Positions 11,071 to 23,062 of a stretch of 64,000 nucleotides of DNA are shown piece after piece. The notes under the pieces were generated by a model. It saw nothing but the letters and a program-made list of their open reading frames with translations. It had not been told where the DNA came from and did not search any database. The stretch is from Solenopsis invicta (lineage: Eukaryota > Arthropoda > Insecta > Hymenoptera > Formicidae), in contig NC_052665.1 in assembly GCF_016802725.1 (NCBI RefSeq), positions 21,952,501 to 22,016,500 of the forward strand, written 5' to 3'. Position 1 is the first letter of the stretch. Each line of letters begins with the position of its first letter. A program made the position numbers and the translations under genes.

Positions 11071-11487
11071 TATAATACATAGGCGTTTTCAATCTAATTT
11101 TTTGACTTGGCAGATTAATTGATGTTAATACAAGTCCGCAATAATTATTTTCAACAATAATAATAAACAACGTAATATCCCATCAAATTCAGAGCAGAAA
11201 TTTTTCTGAAAAGTTTGGACTTTGCGATCAATGTTGATGGTTGATGATTGAAAAAAGAAAAGCACGCAGCCACACACTAATTTTAATTGACCTTATGTGG
11301 AACCAAAATTCCTTTTCAGATCTTTTCTATTTCGTGTCTTTCAAAATGATTTGCTGTGTTACTTTTAATCCATTTGTGCCGAATTCTCAACGAACAGTTA
11401 CTCCAAATCATTATTGTACTTCTGAGAGCTTTCAGGGCATTTGTTGATTGAAGTCATCACTTTTAAACTGTTTAAATCAAAATACAC
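11071..11487. other. no gene seen
   Basis: AT-rich DNA. A 68-codon open frame at 11241-11447 has no recognisable features. Confidence 0.4.
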
Positions 11488-11532
11488 GCGGGCGCGCGCA
11501 CGCACACGCACGCACGCACGCACGCACGCACA

Positions 11533-11587
<55 letters not shown>
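11488..11587. repeat. (GCAC)n then (CA)n microsatellite
   Basis: GCGC/GCAC units pass into about 25 uninterrupted CA units. The poly-Cys/Val frame that appears on the other strand is an artefact of the repeat. Confidence 0.95.
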
Positions 11588-11812
11588 CATATGATATAAC
11601 TTCACCGAGAAAAGAACAAATTAATTCGATATACGATTTCATAGCAATTTTTTCTAGTTGAAATTCGTAAAGAATACAGGATGCACCTTATCTGTAGCCA
11701 TTTTTGGCGCTACTAAACAAAATATTTTTTATATTAATTTTATGTTAGACAAATTACGTACTATTTGTAATAACTATAGGTTTCCAAAGATTTTTGGTGT
11801 GATAAACAACTT

Positions 11813-11917
11813 ATTATTATTATTGATATTATTATTATTATTATCATCTCATTATTATATATTATGTTATTATACATATATATTATTATTATTATTATTA
11901 TTTTATATTATTATATA
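11813..11917. repeat. (ATT)n microsatellite
   Basis: Interrupted runs of TTA/ATT units. The Leu-rich frame over it is not a gene. Confidence 0.9.
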
Positions 11918-12535
11918 AATAACATAAGTCAATAAATGAAACTGAACACTTCTTAACGTAATAAGTTAATAAAATAAACAGTCTTTAAAAATTTAATATT
12001 TTAACATTTTTAACATTTTTTTTACATTTTTTTTCTAATAGTTATTTTCTTAATTCTAACTTTTTCTATGACTTTTTTCATACTCTTCTCGCCCCATTTA
12101 TGACGTAATTTGCTCTGTAATACAAAAAATGTTGTGAGAATTTAAGTTTTATCAACCATACAAATTGTCCAATACAATCAGCAACTTATTTGTCCAATAC
12201 CGAACAATACGTAACAAAAAATCGGCTGTCACTCGCGTGTTAGTAAGCCTAACAAGATTTATAGCCTACAATTTAAAGGATAATAAACGTTGTTTCTAAC
12301 AATAAACTAAAAACCTATTTATACTTACTTTCAGATAAACTACAATAGCCATTAATTATCTTTGTTCACTAAAACAGCTGTATGTAATAAAAAATTTATT
12401 GCCACTTGTCAACACTATTGCTGTTTGTTCTAATATGGCGTCAGCTGTACCCCCCTTCTTCAGTCAATACGCCGATTGTTTCACAGGTGTTGTCTTCAGA
12501 AGCTAATGCTTGAAACAACTTTTGTCCGATACTAT
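11918..12535. other. AT-rich, no gene seen
   Basis: This is the flank of the large nested transposon. It contains ordinary AT-rich sequence without recognisable relics. Confidence 0.5.
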
Positions 12536-12635
12536 CTCGAGTAAAAATTTTTATATATAATTATCTAACCATATATAAATCATCATATATGATCATGTAC
12601 AAAATTTGTCTCATATGACCATATATGAAAATATA

Positions 12636-14514
12636 CCCACGCAACACAAGGACGTCCTTTGGACGTCCAATGGGCGTCGCAGTCGGACATGTCTTGACAT
12701 CCAGATGACATACCAATTGTGTCTTGTAGACGTCTAGGAAACGTCCTTCGGACGTACAATGTACCGCCTTCTGACGTCAAATGGACGTCATTAGGACGTC
12801 TCAGCAGGACATAAAAAGGACTTTTATGGACGTTATTTGGACATTATTTTATATTGCGCGATTAGGACTTTATTTAGTAAAAAATGATATTTATTAGTAA
12901 AAGTAGTATTAACCCTGCCGAAAATGTGCGATTAAAACCGATTTAAAAAAAAAGTAGTCCGAATCGATCGAGATTTCTGCACCAAAAATATGGTGTTAAG
13001 AAAGATTGAAAATAGGGTATAAAATCGGAACCCAGATAGATTTATTAAAACAGAATACATTAATATAAAACGTTATAAATGTTTAATTTACAAAAAAATA
13101 TTTCTTGTATCTTTTTCATTAAAAAGGACTAAAAAAAGATTAAATTTGAATTAAATATTTAATTTTTGTACAAGATTAAATAACAATACAAATTGTTATT
13201 TACATGTAAAAATTATAAAAATTTATGTGGGACAGCGTTCCACACACACACGTCACATTTGAAAAGACTGAGAGCGAGTATTCGTCTCGAGGCTACAACA
13301 AACAGCTCCTAAAGTCTTACTGAAGTTATGAGCTGGGGAGTCGGCCGCGGTGGCGCCTAGATATAACGCCCGTGGCCGCATTCGAGTCACGAGAAGATCT
13401 CTCGCGGCGTGGCCGCCTAGCGGTGGTGCCAGCACTCACTTGTTAAATTCATTTCAATCCGAAATTACAGGATTTCATAAATTATAATTAAATCGAATTT
13501 TAATGTATACATGTATTTGATTCACAGAATCATGTAAACAGATATGATTCTGTAAATCAAATATATATACCTTGCTGCTAGATGTATAATTACTTTCTTT
13601 ATATTTTAAGTTTACGTTCCAAAACGTTTTTTTCCGAGAAAAATTTTACTTGATATAATATACGTTATTATTTATTTATATTTTGAGTAGGATTTTCCTC
13701 ACAAATAAAATAGCCATTAAATAGCATATTAAATTAATCGTTATAGTATTATACATATGTATTAAATATTACATAATTTAAATATTATATATAATGAAAT
13801 ATTAAATATTAACGAATAATATATTTTATTAAAACGCTATATACTGTATATTAAAGCTTCTCATATTATCAAAATTTGTAGTTTATGTTTATATATGGTT
13901 AAATATATCTTTTGTTAAATATTTTTTAACACGAAAAATTATCTTTATAATTTTATTATTTATAAAATTCTTGTGTTATAATAATAATGATAATGATGAT
14001 AATAATAAAAATACTCAACTTCGTTGACATATATACAGTTGACATATATATAGCGGATCTTTTCGGAACGTACCACCAATATCTGCTAGACATTTAAAGG
14101 ACGTCTTTGGAACATCTTCAAAATGTCTTATTTAATATAAAGAACAACGCAATTGTCGAATGCATATTTATTATGTATGTATACATAATAGGCTTGTTTT
14201 CTATTCCTGCACTAGACTACACTGAAACGTTCCTTCTTGTTTTTACTAACTTTCAAATATAGATCTATTTCACTTTAAGTGCACACTAATTTAGGGAGTG
14301 TAGGAACAGAAAACAAACGGAATATGTTAAATATTACGAATCATCCCAAATATGTCCTGCGGATGTCCTACAAACGTCATACTGCAGCTATGATAAACCA
14401 GGATGTCCTTTGGACGTCTTTGGAACGTCCTATGGACGTACGAGATACTAGGGCATTACAAGGATTTTTGTGGACATGTATTGGATGTCCGGGGACGTCC
14501 ATGTGTTGTGTGGG
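12636..14514. mobile_element. element E1: CCCAC...GTGGG transposon with GGACGTCC arms
   Basis: The ends are CCCACGCAACACAAGGACGT and, inverted, CCCACACAACACATGGACGT, flanked by TA on both sides (12634-12635 and 14515-14516). The outer 215 bp (left) and 430 bp (right) are packed with the palindrome GGACGTCC and variants (GGACATCC, GGACGTAC, AAACGTCC) in both orientations. The middle is AT-rich and carries a 407-bp segment (13034-13440) also found in element E2. No transposase frame exists, so it is non-autonomous. It sits in an array of CATATATG belonging to E0. CCC ends, a 2-bp duplication and subterminal arrays recall animal EnSpm/CACTA-type elements. That assignment is inference. Confidence 0.75.
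13034..13440 (-). repeat. interior segment shared by elements E1 and E2 (copy 1)
   Basis: From ATTTATTAAAACAGAATA to CACTCACTTGTT this matches the inverted segment 38365-38912, apart from an insertion there. Reading leftward, a 60-codon frame (13253-13435; begins MLAPPLGGHAARDLL, includes LETNTRS) resembles a frame in the other copy (MLTPPLGGRAAGDLL, LETNTCS). The other end carries AATAAA-like sequence, as a transcript 3' end would. It may be a captured gene fragment, a common interior of both elements, or an independent retroposon. Confidence 0.6.
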
Positions 14515-14547
14515 TATGAACATATATGAACATATATGATATAAAAA

Positions 14548-15023
14548 ATTTATTTATAAATATTCACTTTAATATTGTCAAAAACAGTTTTTTTAATGTT
14601 AAATCTTAAATAAAATAGGAAGGTTACTTAAAGTAAAAAAAGAAATCGGGAATCTTTCTCAAGAATTTTTTTTTGAAAATTTTCAAGCAAAGTCGTAACC
14701 TCGCCCAACGTTACTTGACCTGTAAGACCGTTGCAAACTGATGATTTGTGAACACTTTATGTTAACACATCTATATCGAGTCAATATATGTTATTAAAAA
14801 GATGGAACATATAATTAAAGCATATTATTTATATAAACATATATAAAATTATACTTTTTTACGATTACGATTTGAATAGGTAACCGCTTAAAAATTTCCG
14901 GAAAAAATTCTTGAGAAAGATTGACAATTTTTTTTACTTTAAAAAATATTTTTACTTTATTTAATGTTAAGAAAACGGTTTTTTATAATATTAAAATAAA
15001 TATTTATAAATAAATAATATTTT
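14548..15023. repeat. about 480-bp inverted-repeat element within E0
   Basis: Arms of about 140 bp (14548-14690 and 14888-15023) are inverted copies. Both contain AATCTTTCTCAAGAATTTT, AATGTTAA and TTTATAAATATT. The loop is about 200 bp. No coding capacity. It is either a MITE or the core of the fragment ending at 15310. Confidence 0.55.
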
Positions 15024-15189
15024 TATCGTAAAAAAGTTGTCAAGTCAGCGAAAGTACACGTCGCGAGCAAGCTTAAAAATTTTTGTAAATAAGATGAACA
15101 CTTTTAAAATGTCTAAATGTAAACGTACTTTGTATTTGCGACAAAAGATGCATTTTGCTTGCGCGGTAATAGCGCGCTTCCCGATTGAT

Positions 15190-15310
15190 ATCCAAATCCG
15201 AATATCCTATGGACGTCCAAAAATTGGCCATTAATAGAGGTCCATTTCATGTCCATGGACGTGAAGACATAAAATAAACGGATGTCCATAGGATGTTCTG
15301 TGCTATCTCG
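15190..15310. mobile_element. E1-like fragment with right terminus (E4)
   Basis: GGACGTCC-type words (CTATGGACGTCC, TCCATGGACGTG, GGATGTCC) lead to TGTGCTATCTCGG at about 15298-15310. This resembles the inverted terminus consensus TGTGCTNNNTGGG of this clan with one change. No left arm was found, so it is a partial copy. Confidence 0.45.
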
Positions 15311-15417
15311 GATATGATTATATATGGTAGATATAATCAGATATGATTAACCTACCTGACTATGAACTCATATATGGTCATACATATTTTTTTATTAAAA
15401 AATCATATATGATTATA

Positions 15418-16454
15418 CAGGGTGGGAGAAAAGTATCGGAACAGCAAAATATCTCAAAAACTATGTATTTTAGAAAAAAGTGTTTCAGATAAAAGTTGTA
15501 GGGTTTTAAAAGATCTATTTACTAATATTATTAGTTTGACCTTGGTTGGCGTCGCCAAAGTCAGTTCAAAATCACATTAACTTTTTTAAATGAAATATCC
15601 TATTTTTAATTCCAGAATCTAATAGCTAGTGTCAAGACCTTTTCAAAACCCTACAAGAAAGTTTATTTTCGTTGAGTACTTTCCAAATTGTGAGGCTTGA
15701 AAGTTACAGTGTTCTGTAACTTTTAAGCATCATAACTCGGAAAGTGCTTAATGAAAAATAACTTTTGATTAAAATTTATAGAGTTACAATGGTATCACAC
15801 AATTTACACATGACATCAAAAGCGCCTATTTTGCCATCTCTGGGGGAAGGGGGGGGGGCGAAAAAATCTTAAATGCAATGTGGGGTCATGTGAAATCAAT
15901 TTCACAATGTGGGGGCATTGAAATAAATTTCAACCGTATACGTGATCCAAACTTCAAGCAAGAACCTGGAAACGAAGAACTGAGAGCACTGAGTGCGTTA
16001 TCGATAAACGGCAGTGTTAAGGTTTTAGGAATAATTCATGCTTTGATTGTGTGATACCATTGTAACCTTTAAATTTCAATCAGAAGTTATTTGTCATTAA
16101 GAACTTTTCAAGTTATGACGCTTGAAAGTTACAGTACGCTGTAGCTTTCAAGTTACATTACGCTGTAGCTTTCAAGCCTCACAATTTGGAAAGTTCTTAA
16201 CGAAAATAAACTTTCTTGTAAGGTTTTGGAAAGGTCTTGACACCTGCAATTAGATTCTGGAATCAAAAATAGGGTGTTCTATTTAAAAAAGTTAATGTGA
16301 TTTTAATCTAACTTTGGCAACGCCATCCAAGGTCAAACTGATAATATTAGTAAATAGATCTTTTAAAACCGTACAACTTTTATCTGAAATACTTTTTTCT
16401 AAAATGCTTAGTTTTCGAGATATTTTGCTGTTCCGGTACTTTTCTTCCACCCTG
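15418..16454. mobile_element. 1,037-bp TA-flanked element with about 400-bp inverted ends
   Basis: The ends are CAGGGTGGGAGAAAAGTATC and, inverted, CAGGGTGGAAGAAAAGTACC, with TA on both sides (15416-15417, 16455-16456). The arms stay similar for about 390-420 bp inward, up to GTGTGATACCA near 15790-15805 and 16045-16060. The loop of about 220 bp carries a long G run (15842-15862). No transposase is present. CAGGGT ends and a TA duplication fit a non-autonomous Tc1/mariner-type element. The arms can fold into a very long hairpin. Confidence 0.8.
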
Positions 16455-16859
16455 TATATAGCTTCATATTTAAAACCTACTATTATACATAATCATATAA
16501 GAATAAATATGGAGTCATATATTTACTTATATGGACATATATTACTTCGGATTAGTTTATGCTTGACAATATACATATATAATAAGATATATGACATGTA
16601 TAATCATACATAGTTATACATTAGATCATATATAATATTAATGACTATATACAATTGAATTGGAAATCATATATGTTGATATATAAAATCATAAATGATT
16701 ATATATAGCTTCATATTTAAAACCTACTATTATATATGATAATATAAGATTGAAATGGAGTCATATTTACATATATGGAAAAATATTACTTCATATCAGA
16801 TTATGTTTAACAATATACATCATAAGATATAATCATCTTCTTCTTCGTATGCTCATCCA

Positions 16860-17828
16860 CTAATGGATGTTTGCGATCACACTTTGCATTCTCTCTCCGT
16901 CCCTCGCGGCATGGATCAATTCCTCCACCGTGCTCAGTCCTGTCCACTGTCTAATATTACGGAGCCAAGACAGCTTTTTGCGCCCCAGTCCTCTCTTACC
17001 CTCGATCTTTCCTTGTATAATTCTTTGTAGCAGCTCATATTTTGCATTGCGCATGATATGTCCCAGGTATGCCGTTTTTCTCTTCTTTATTGTAATCAGT
17101 ATTTCCCGGTTCTTACCCATTTGCCTCAAGACATCTTCATTGGTGGTTCTTGCCGTCCACGGTATCTTAAGAACTCTGCGGTAGACCCACATTTCAAAGG
17201 CCTCCAGTCTATTCATTTCAGAGACCTTCAATGTCCATCCCTCCATCCCATATAAGAGCACAGACCATATGTAGCATCTAATGAATCTCATTCTCAGATT
17301 CCGATCAAAATCCGTATTAGTGAGAACTTTTTTAAATTTCATGAATGCCTTGCGAGCCATTTCTATTCGGCATTTTACCTCCGTCTCCGACGTCCAGTCT
17401 TCGCACATCCATGTTCCCAGGTACTTGAATTTGTTTACCCGCTCTATTGGCTTGCTTTCTAGTGTCAGGCTGGCGTTTCGGAACATATCCGGTTCTCTGG
17501 TAATAACCATGAATTTTGTTTTCTTGGTGTTGATGTCCAATCCCATATCCTTACTGTGTTGTCCTACCGTGTTAAGAAACCGTTCCAGATTATCCATGTT
17601 GTCTGCAACTAACATTGTGTCGTCTGCATATCGGATGTTATTCAGCCATTCTCCATTAACTTTTATGCCCTTTTCAATGCCCCCGAGCGCCTCCTGAAAA
17701 ATAACCTCAGAGTACAGGTTAAACAGAAGGGGTGAGAGAACACATCCCTGTCGGACACCTCTACGGATTTCAATTGCGTTGGTTTCCTCTCCGTCAATTC
17801 TGACTTGTGCTTTTTTATTCCAATACAA
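16860..17828 (-). pseudogene. RTE LINE: reverse transcriptase, second half and C-terminus
   Basis: The frame covers RT motif B (RRGVRQGCVLSPLLFNLYSE), motif C (IRYADDTMLVAD, catalytic YADD intact), KFKYLGTW, and the C-terminal segment typical of RTE-like proteins: LLYGMEGWTL, RTTNEDVL, AYLGHIMR, GKRGLGRKKLSWL. It ends with a stop at 16860. A one-base shift near 17865 separates it from the upstream frame containing motif A. Confidence 0.85.
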
Positions 17829-17915
17829 GCTTTCTATACATTGTATGTCCTTTGCGTCTCTGTTTTTCTGAGAACCTCCATAAGCCTATGATGTTGAACT
17901 CTGTCGAACGCCTTC

Positions 17916-18824
17916 TCATAATCTATAAAGCACAGGCATACATCCTTCCTCTGGTCGTAACAATTTTGCACCAGAGCGTGTGTTGCTACTATTGATTCTC
18001 TCGTGCCTGAACTCCTGTCTGAACCCGAATTGTGAGTTACTGAAGTTACTCTCGCACTTTTTAAAAATTCTTTGATGTAAGATTTTCAAGAATAGTTTTA
18101 GGGTATGACTCATGAGACTTATAAGCCTGTGGTCTGTGCATTTTCTCGCATTGTTTTTCTTTTGTAAGGGAACAAAGGTTGAGGAAAGCCACTGTTCGGG
18201 ATATATTCCTGTATCGTATATTTTGTTAAAAATTTTTTGGAGAAGTGCTAATCTCTTCTCATCTAGTAGCTTTAGCAGTTCTGATGGCACTTCATCTGGG
18301 CCTGTTGCTTTATTTGTTTTTGCGGTGTTTATTGCTTTTTTAACTTCTTCCATTATGATCGGCGGTCCAGTGAGATTATCGTTGTTTACCTCTATTTGTC
18401 TGTCTGGTCTTTCGTCTGTAAAGAGGCTTCCTACGTATTCCTCCCATATTCTTTTCTTTTCTTGTATATCGTTGGCTATGTTGTTATTTTCATCGACTAT
18501 CGTCGAAAAAGTCCTTTTACGGTATATTCCAGCTGTTTCCTTTAGTTTTTTGTGTAGATTGAAATCGTCATGCAGGGTTTGCAACCTTTCCATTTCCTCG
18601 CATTCCTGTTGTAACCACATGTTCTTTGCTGTCCTAATCTTGGCTCTTATTTTTCTCTGTAATTCATTATATCTGCGTGGATCTGCTTGATTCTTACATA
18701 TCCGTCGTTCGTCCATGAGCGAGAGGATCTCATCCGTCATCCAGCTCTGCCTTCGGTTTCTCTCTCGGTATCCCAATTGGCTTTTTGCGATGCTTATCAT
18801 GACATCTTTTAACTCTTCCCACAT
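17916..18824 (-). pseudogene. RTE LINE: reverse transcriptase, first half
   Basis: The frame begins at WEELKDVMISIAKSQL. It passes a basic linker, then RT motifs 0-2: KTNKATGPDEVPSELLK, WLSSTFVPLQKK, DHRLISLMSHTLKLFLKIL (family usually has YRPISL), FSNSQFGFRQ. Just after FGFRQ (near 18015) a frameshift moves the continuation (GTRESIVATHALVQ ... CFIDYEKAFDRV, containing RT motif A) into another frame. Confidence 0.85.
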
Positions 18825-18850
18825 GGGGGGGAAGAGTTAAAAGATATCAT
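18799..18850. repeat. 22-bp hairpin scar in the LINE reading frame
   Basis: ATGACATCTTTTAACTCTTC(CC) at 18799-18820 is followed after 8 bases by its inverted copy at 18829-18850, with one mismatch. It sits exactly where the LINE frame is broken. A short inverted copy next to its source is the mark of a template-switch (snap-back) error in replication or reverse transcription. Confidence 0.75.
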
Positions 18851-18978
18851 GAATTCCCAACTCTTCTGGTTGGATTTTGCTCATTTCCTCTTGATTTTAA
18901 CATTTCCTCTATGTTGCTATTCATTTTTTGGCTCACTACAGTTTTCATATCTCTTTGTTTAAACTTTTCATATGCAAT

Positions 18979-20028
18979 TCATCGTTTTGAAGCTGATTTT
19001 GCATACTTTGTTAGTTTGATTTTGATGGCTGCCCGTAGTAGTATATGGTCAGAGGGCACGTCCGCTCCAGGACAAGTGCTTACTCTGTTAATTGAAGATC
19101 CAAAGCGTTTATTGATAAGTATGAAGTCTATCTGATTGCGACTTATGTTCTCTGGGCTGTCTCTGGGAGATCTCCACGTATATAGTCTCCTAGGTGGTAA
19201 TTGATACCATGTGTTAGTAGCTCTCATATCTTCTTCTTGGCAAAATTGCACCAGGCGTTCGCCCCTCTCGTTTCTTGTTCCCAGTCCGAATGGTCCCACC
19301 AGATCCTCATACCTTTCTTTCCCTATCCTAGAGTTGAAGTCGCCCATAATTATATTAATCTCATGTTTTTTGGTGAGCTTCAGCATTTCTTTTATTTGCT
19401 CATAGAATATTTCCATCTCCTCGTCTGGTGCATCAGCAGTTGGCGCGTATATCTGGATGATATTTAAGTTGGTTGGTCTTGCATTAACCCTCATCAGCGC
19501 TATCCTATCCGAGTACGGTATGAAGTCGATGATGCAATTCTTAAAACTTTCTGACACAATGATTCCAACTCCCTTCCGATGATTCCTATCTTGATTGCCC
19601 GAATAGTAGAATGCACCTCCCCTGGTATTACACACTCCCGCACCCGGCCACCAAGTCTCCGCCACGCCCAGTATATCGATGTCAAGCCTCTTCATTTCCT
19701 GAATTAGGTTGGCTAGTTTTCCTGCCTCGAATAAACTCCGCACGTTCCATGTGCCTATATTGACCTTCTTACGTATATTCGCCGACTTGACCCCGCTCAA
19801 ATCTGTTCCCCCCGGAGATCCGATTGGGGAACTATTTAAACCTCCGGAATATTTCGAGTTGAACGCAGTCATGTGATTCTCTTGGGATAGGGTAATGGAG
19901 GTGGTTTCCCGTTGCCTTCCTCCATGGTTTTTTTGTCGGGGTTTCCCTTCCCTTAGCTGGGTTGCTCTCGTTTTTAGGCGCCAGAGTTTCGCCTTTCGCC
20001 CATCTCTATTTGCTATGACCGAAGTCAC
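18979..20028 (-). pseudogene. RTE LINE: N-terminus and apurinic/apyrimidinic-type endonuclease
   Basis: The 349-codon frame starts at an ATG at 20028. The first 90 residues are basic and Ser-rich. Then follow the AP-endonuclease motifs: IGTWNVRSLFEAGKL, LGVAETWW with the catalytic Glu, IYAPT, IMGDFNSRIG with the Asp/Asn pair, and the terminal SDHILLRA. All key residues look intact. The enzyme would nick genomic DNA for target-primed reverse transcription. The frame ends at a TGA after SASKR, and the same frame continues beyond it for about 50 codons with plausible element sequence, so the stop is a mutation. Confidence 0.85.
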
Positions 20029-20263
20029 ATTGCCCGGGGTGCGCGACGGGGACGCTAGACGATTGGACTTGTTGGTTGAGTTGCTGGTCTTGTGCAGCTC
20101 GGCTCTTCACAGCTTTTTATAGATGCGCATCTTCCAGCAGGATGCGCCTCACTGTGGCCATACCAACCATTTTCACCCCGATATAATCATATATAAAGTA
20201 TATATAATCATATATATTTATATATATTTATATATAATTATACATGAAAAATTTTTACTCGGG

Positions 20264-22629
20264 TACCTGCTGTCCGCTACTACCAAACATTCCCCTATAT
20301 TCTTCTTTAGATTTCTTGTAACAGTTTGTATGCTTCAGCTTATTTTTAAGCCCTCTTGAGCATTCTTCTATAATATCACCGTTTTATTCTCTCACATTAC
20401 CTCATGTGTCAAGAATTAGCCATTTCTTAATTTTCCTATTTTAAAAGTGCAAAAGTTTCACTAGTTGTCACTCTAAATGTAAATCCATAACACAGACAAT
20501 GCGTTAACATTGTGTATTACGTTGTTTATAGTATAGAGATAACATTCATGCATCATTGATGCATTGTTACATGATGTGTTATATTTTTTAAACTCAAATA
20601 TCTATCTTGTAATAATATTATTACATTGCTTAAGTCGGTAAACGAGTGTCTTGTAACAGTTTGTAAAAATAAGTCGAAACAAACAAACTGTTTTAAGAAA
20701 TTTAAAGAAGAAACACATAAATATAGCAATTGCATGCGCACTAAGAACAACATTATCTTTTATTTGCCATTTAATGTTTGATTTGTGTAAAAGTTTATTT
20801 GGTTTTATTTATTTGTTTAAAAGTTATTTACTAAAAAATTCAGCAAAAGATGGTCATTTTTGCTGTGTAGACCATTATAAGGTAATTTTTTTCTTTGGAA
20901 TTGGTTTGAAAGCCAAAATGTGGACATTTACGGTTAAAATTTTTTTGTCGTTGATTAGAAAAAAAAATAAATTTAAGAAATCTGTTTTTAAATTTAAATG
21001 ACTTTTAGCTGGTATTGTACAGTAAAAACATTTAAAAAAAAATTTTTTTTTTTTTTTTTATTAATATTTTGAAAGTATCTTTTAAAACTGATGCCAAAAA
21101 TATTTTTTTAAGTTTAGAAAATTCTTCTAAAGAATAGATTAGAGTATCAGATATTTTTTAATTGTAAAGATGTATAGAGTATAAATAAATGTTAAACATT
21201 TGGAGGGTATATTTTCGGCCCCCAAGTCAAATATTCAAAAGAGATTTATATGAATATGGACATGAAAACTTAATTTATGTGATAGAAAGACTTTTAATGT
21301 GAAACAGTGGAATATCTTAAAAACAAAGCAATTGATTTTATTGAAATATTCCAGAATGGAATATAATTCATAAATTATTGATTTTTTAATAATTTTATTT
21401 TAGTATTTTAATATTTTATTACATTCGCAGATTACAAACAATATCATATAACAGTCATATAAATCTATTGTAAAAAATGAAACTTTTACATAACTTTGAC
21501 GAATCGATTCTTTCGGAAATTAATTTTACAATAATACATTATATCTTTAGGCTTTCACGGATATTTCTTTTAATAGTGCTAAAAGAGACTATTAAGTAAA
21601 TGCTTATGAGTTGTCTTCGTGTCTTGATTCATGTCAACATTTTGTGTACATTACAATTTACTTCATGAAGGCAAATAGCAATTTGATACTAATTTTATTA
21701 TTATTTATCCCCGTTTGATCGAACCATATAAATTTTTCTCTAAAATCTTTTTTGCCAATTACTGCATTTTCAAAATATTCCACAAAATATTCCATAAAAT
21801 AAAATTCCTCTTGTCTCAAAATTTAAGCAATTCTAAATCCATGTTTATATGAATTTTTTCAAAGTTTAAACAATTAAAATACTTCCATAGAATATCACAC
21901 TTTTATTTAACTCTTATTATTTTACATTGTATGAATAAAATAAGTTTTGGTATAGATTTTCATGCAACAATATTTTGAAAGTATCTTTTCCATATTGTCG
22001 AGCTTTCATGGCGTTTCAGAGCACGAATAATCATTCACGTCAAAATTACGGTCTTTTTAAAGGTACAAAACCAATATTTGTATGTATTGAGGGACACAAT
22101 ATTTTTCGTAAAAATAGTGTAAATAAATTCATGAGCTTTAGTAGCATTTTCTTCCTTGTTGGAATTGAATGCACCCAGATAGATAAGCGTGTTGGAAATA
22201 GAATGTAAATATTTTATGCATGTGCTTTATGTCATTATAATAGCATAAAATTGTATACATGTAGCGATTATATTGCTGTCAAAATTGTGTACATGTAACG
22301 ATTATATATCTATCATATTGCTATTGTACGATTTATATATTTCACAATTTAGCAATACGTTGCCATTTTATTGTAAACGCAATCATATTGAAATATTTCC
22401 AGTAAAAAATAATGTTTTATTTGTGGGAACAATAATTGAGCAATCTATTTGATGAGTGAATTTATCATTATGTAATTATAATACATTTATGAGATAGTTA
22501 CGTTTTAAGCTGCTGTAAATATACATATTATTATTTAAAAATATACATTTTGTTGAAATAGAAAAATAAATATTACAATTTAATTAAATAAGTAGATATT
22601 TAAACCATACGCTTACTTACATAAAATTC
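20264..22629. other. AT-rich, no gene seen
   Basis: 2.4 kb of AT-rich DNA with several short open frames on both strands. None has a recognisable domain. A poly-T tract lies at about 21040-21060. No element ends were recognised. Confidence 0.5.
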
Positions 22630-23062
22630 TTATTTTTAAATAAGCAAAATTTAATTAAATTATTTCGTAAATCTAAAAAAAATTATTTTTTTATAAAGAA
22701 AAAATTACTTTTTATTTTAACTTATTAAAGCCCACGACTAGACCAGCAAAACCAACTAAAAAATAACAATTGAAAATAAAACCGGAACGTAAAAAAAACA
22801 TTATTGATATAAAAAACACGTTGCAAAAATCAATTTTAAAACTAATTTGTTTATAACAGTTATAACAATTAAAAAAGCGTTATATGTTTCTTTAGTAAAT
22901 TTTCTCGTAGAATGAGTTGGTGCAATTAGGTTTTCTTTATAATCAATTTTTAATAACTTTTTTATAACAATTTATTGCAAAATTAATTTTTGCAACATGC
23001 TTTTTGCGTCAATAATGTTTTTTCATGCTCCAGTACTATTTTCAATTGTTATTTTTAACTAG

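Larger units (their letters stand above)
16837..20179 (-). mobile_element. nearly full-length RTE-type LINE, minus strand
   Basis: It is flanked by the 11-bp direct repeat GATATAATCAT (16826-16836 and 20180-20190). Reading leftward it opens with TGGTTGGTATGGCCACAGTG, then gives an endonuclease (18979-20028), reverse transcriptase (16860-18824), and a short 3' tail ending in GAAGAAGAAG. One reading frame of about 1,000 codons, an apurinic endonuclease, no gag ORF and a very short 3' UTR with a simple tail fit the RTE clade. It is inactivated by a stop after the endonuclease, a rearrangement near 18800-18850 and two frameshifts near 17865 and 18015. Confidence 0.8.
12536..20263. mobile_element. 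outer element E0 of a nest: CCC-type transposon with CATATATG arms
   Basis: The left terminus CTCGAGTAAAAATTTTT (12536) matches the inverted right terminus CCCGAGTAAAAATTTTT (ending 20263). Both are followed inward by arrays of the palindromic word TCATATATGA (12575-12635, 14515-14545, 15306-15415, 16480-16830, 20185-20245). The element is split by E1 (12636-14514), a palindromic repeat (about 14548-15023), an E1-like fragment (15190-15310), a long-TIR element (15418-16454) and a LINE (16837-20179). Its own sequence is well under 1.5 kb and non-coding. TA follows the right end. The left flank is CTAT, so the duplication is not clean. Confidence 0.65.

Noticed and set aside
11398..11583. Cys/Val-rich open frame on the minus strand
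   Set aside because: Translation of a (CA)n/(GCAC)n microsatellite.
16867..18690. Several 60-190 codon plus-strand frames
   Set aside because: Antisense to the LINE reverse transcriptase. Composition follows the opposite strand.
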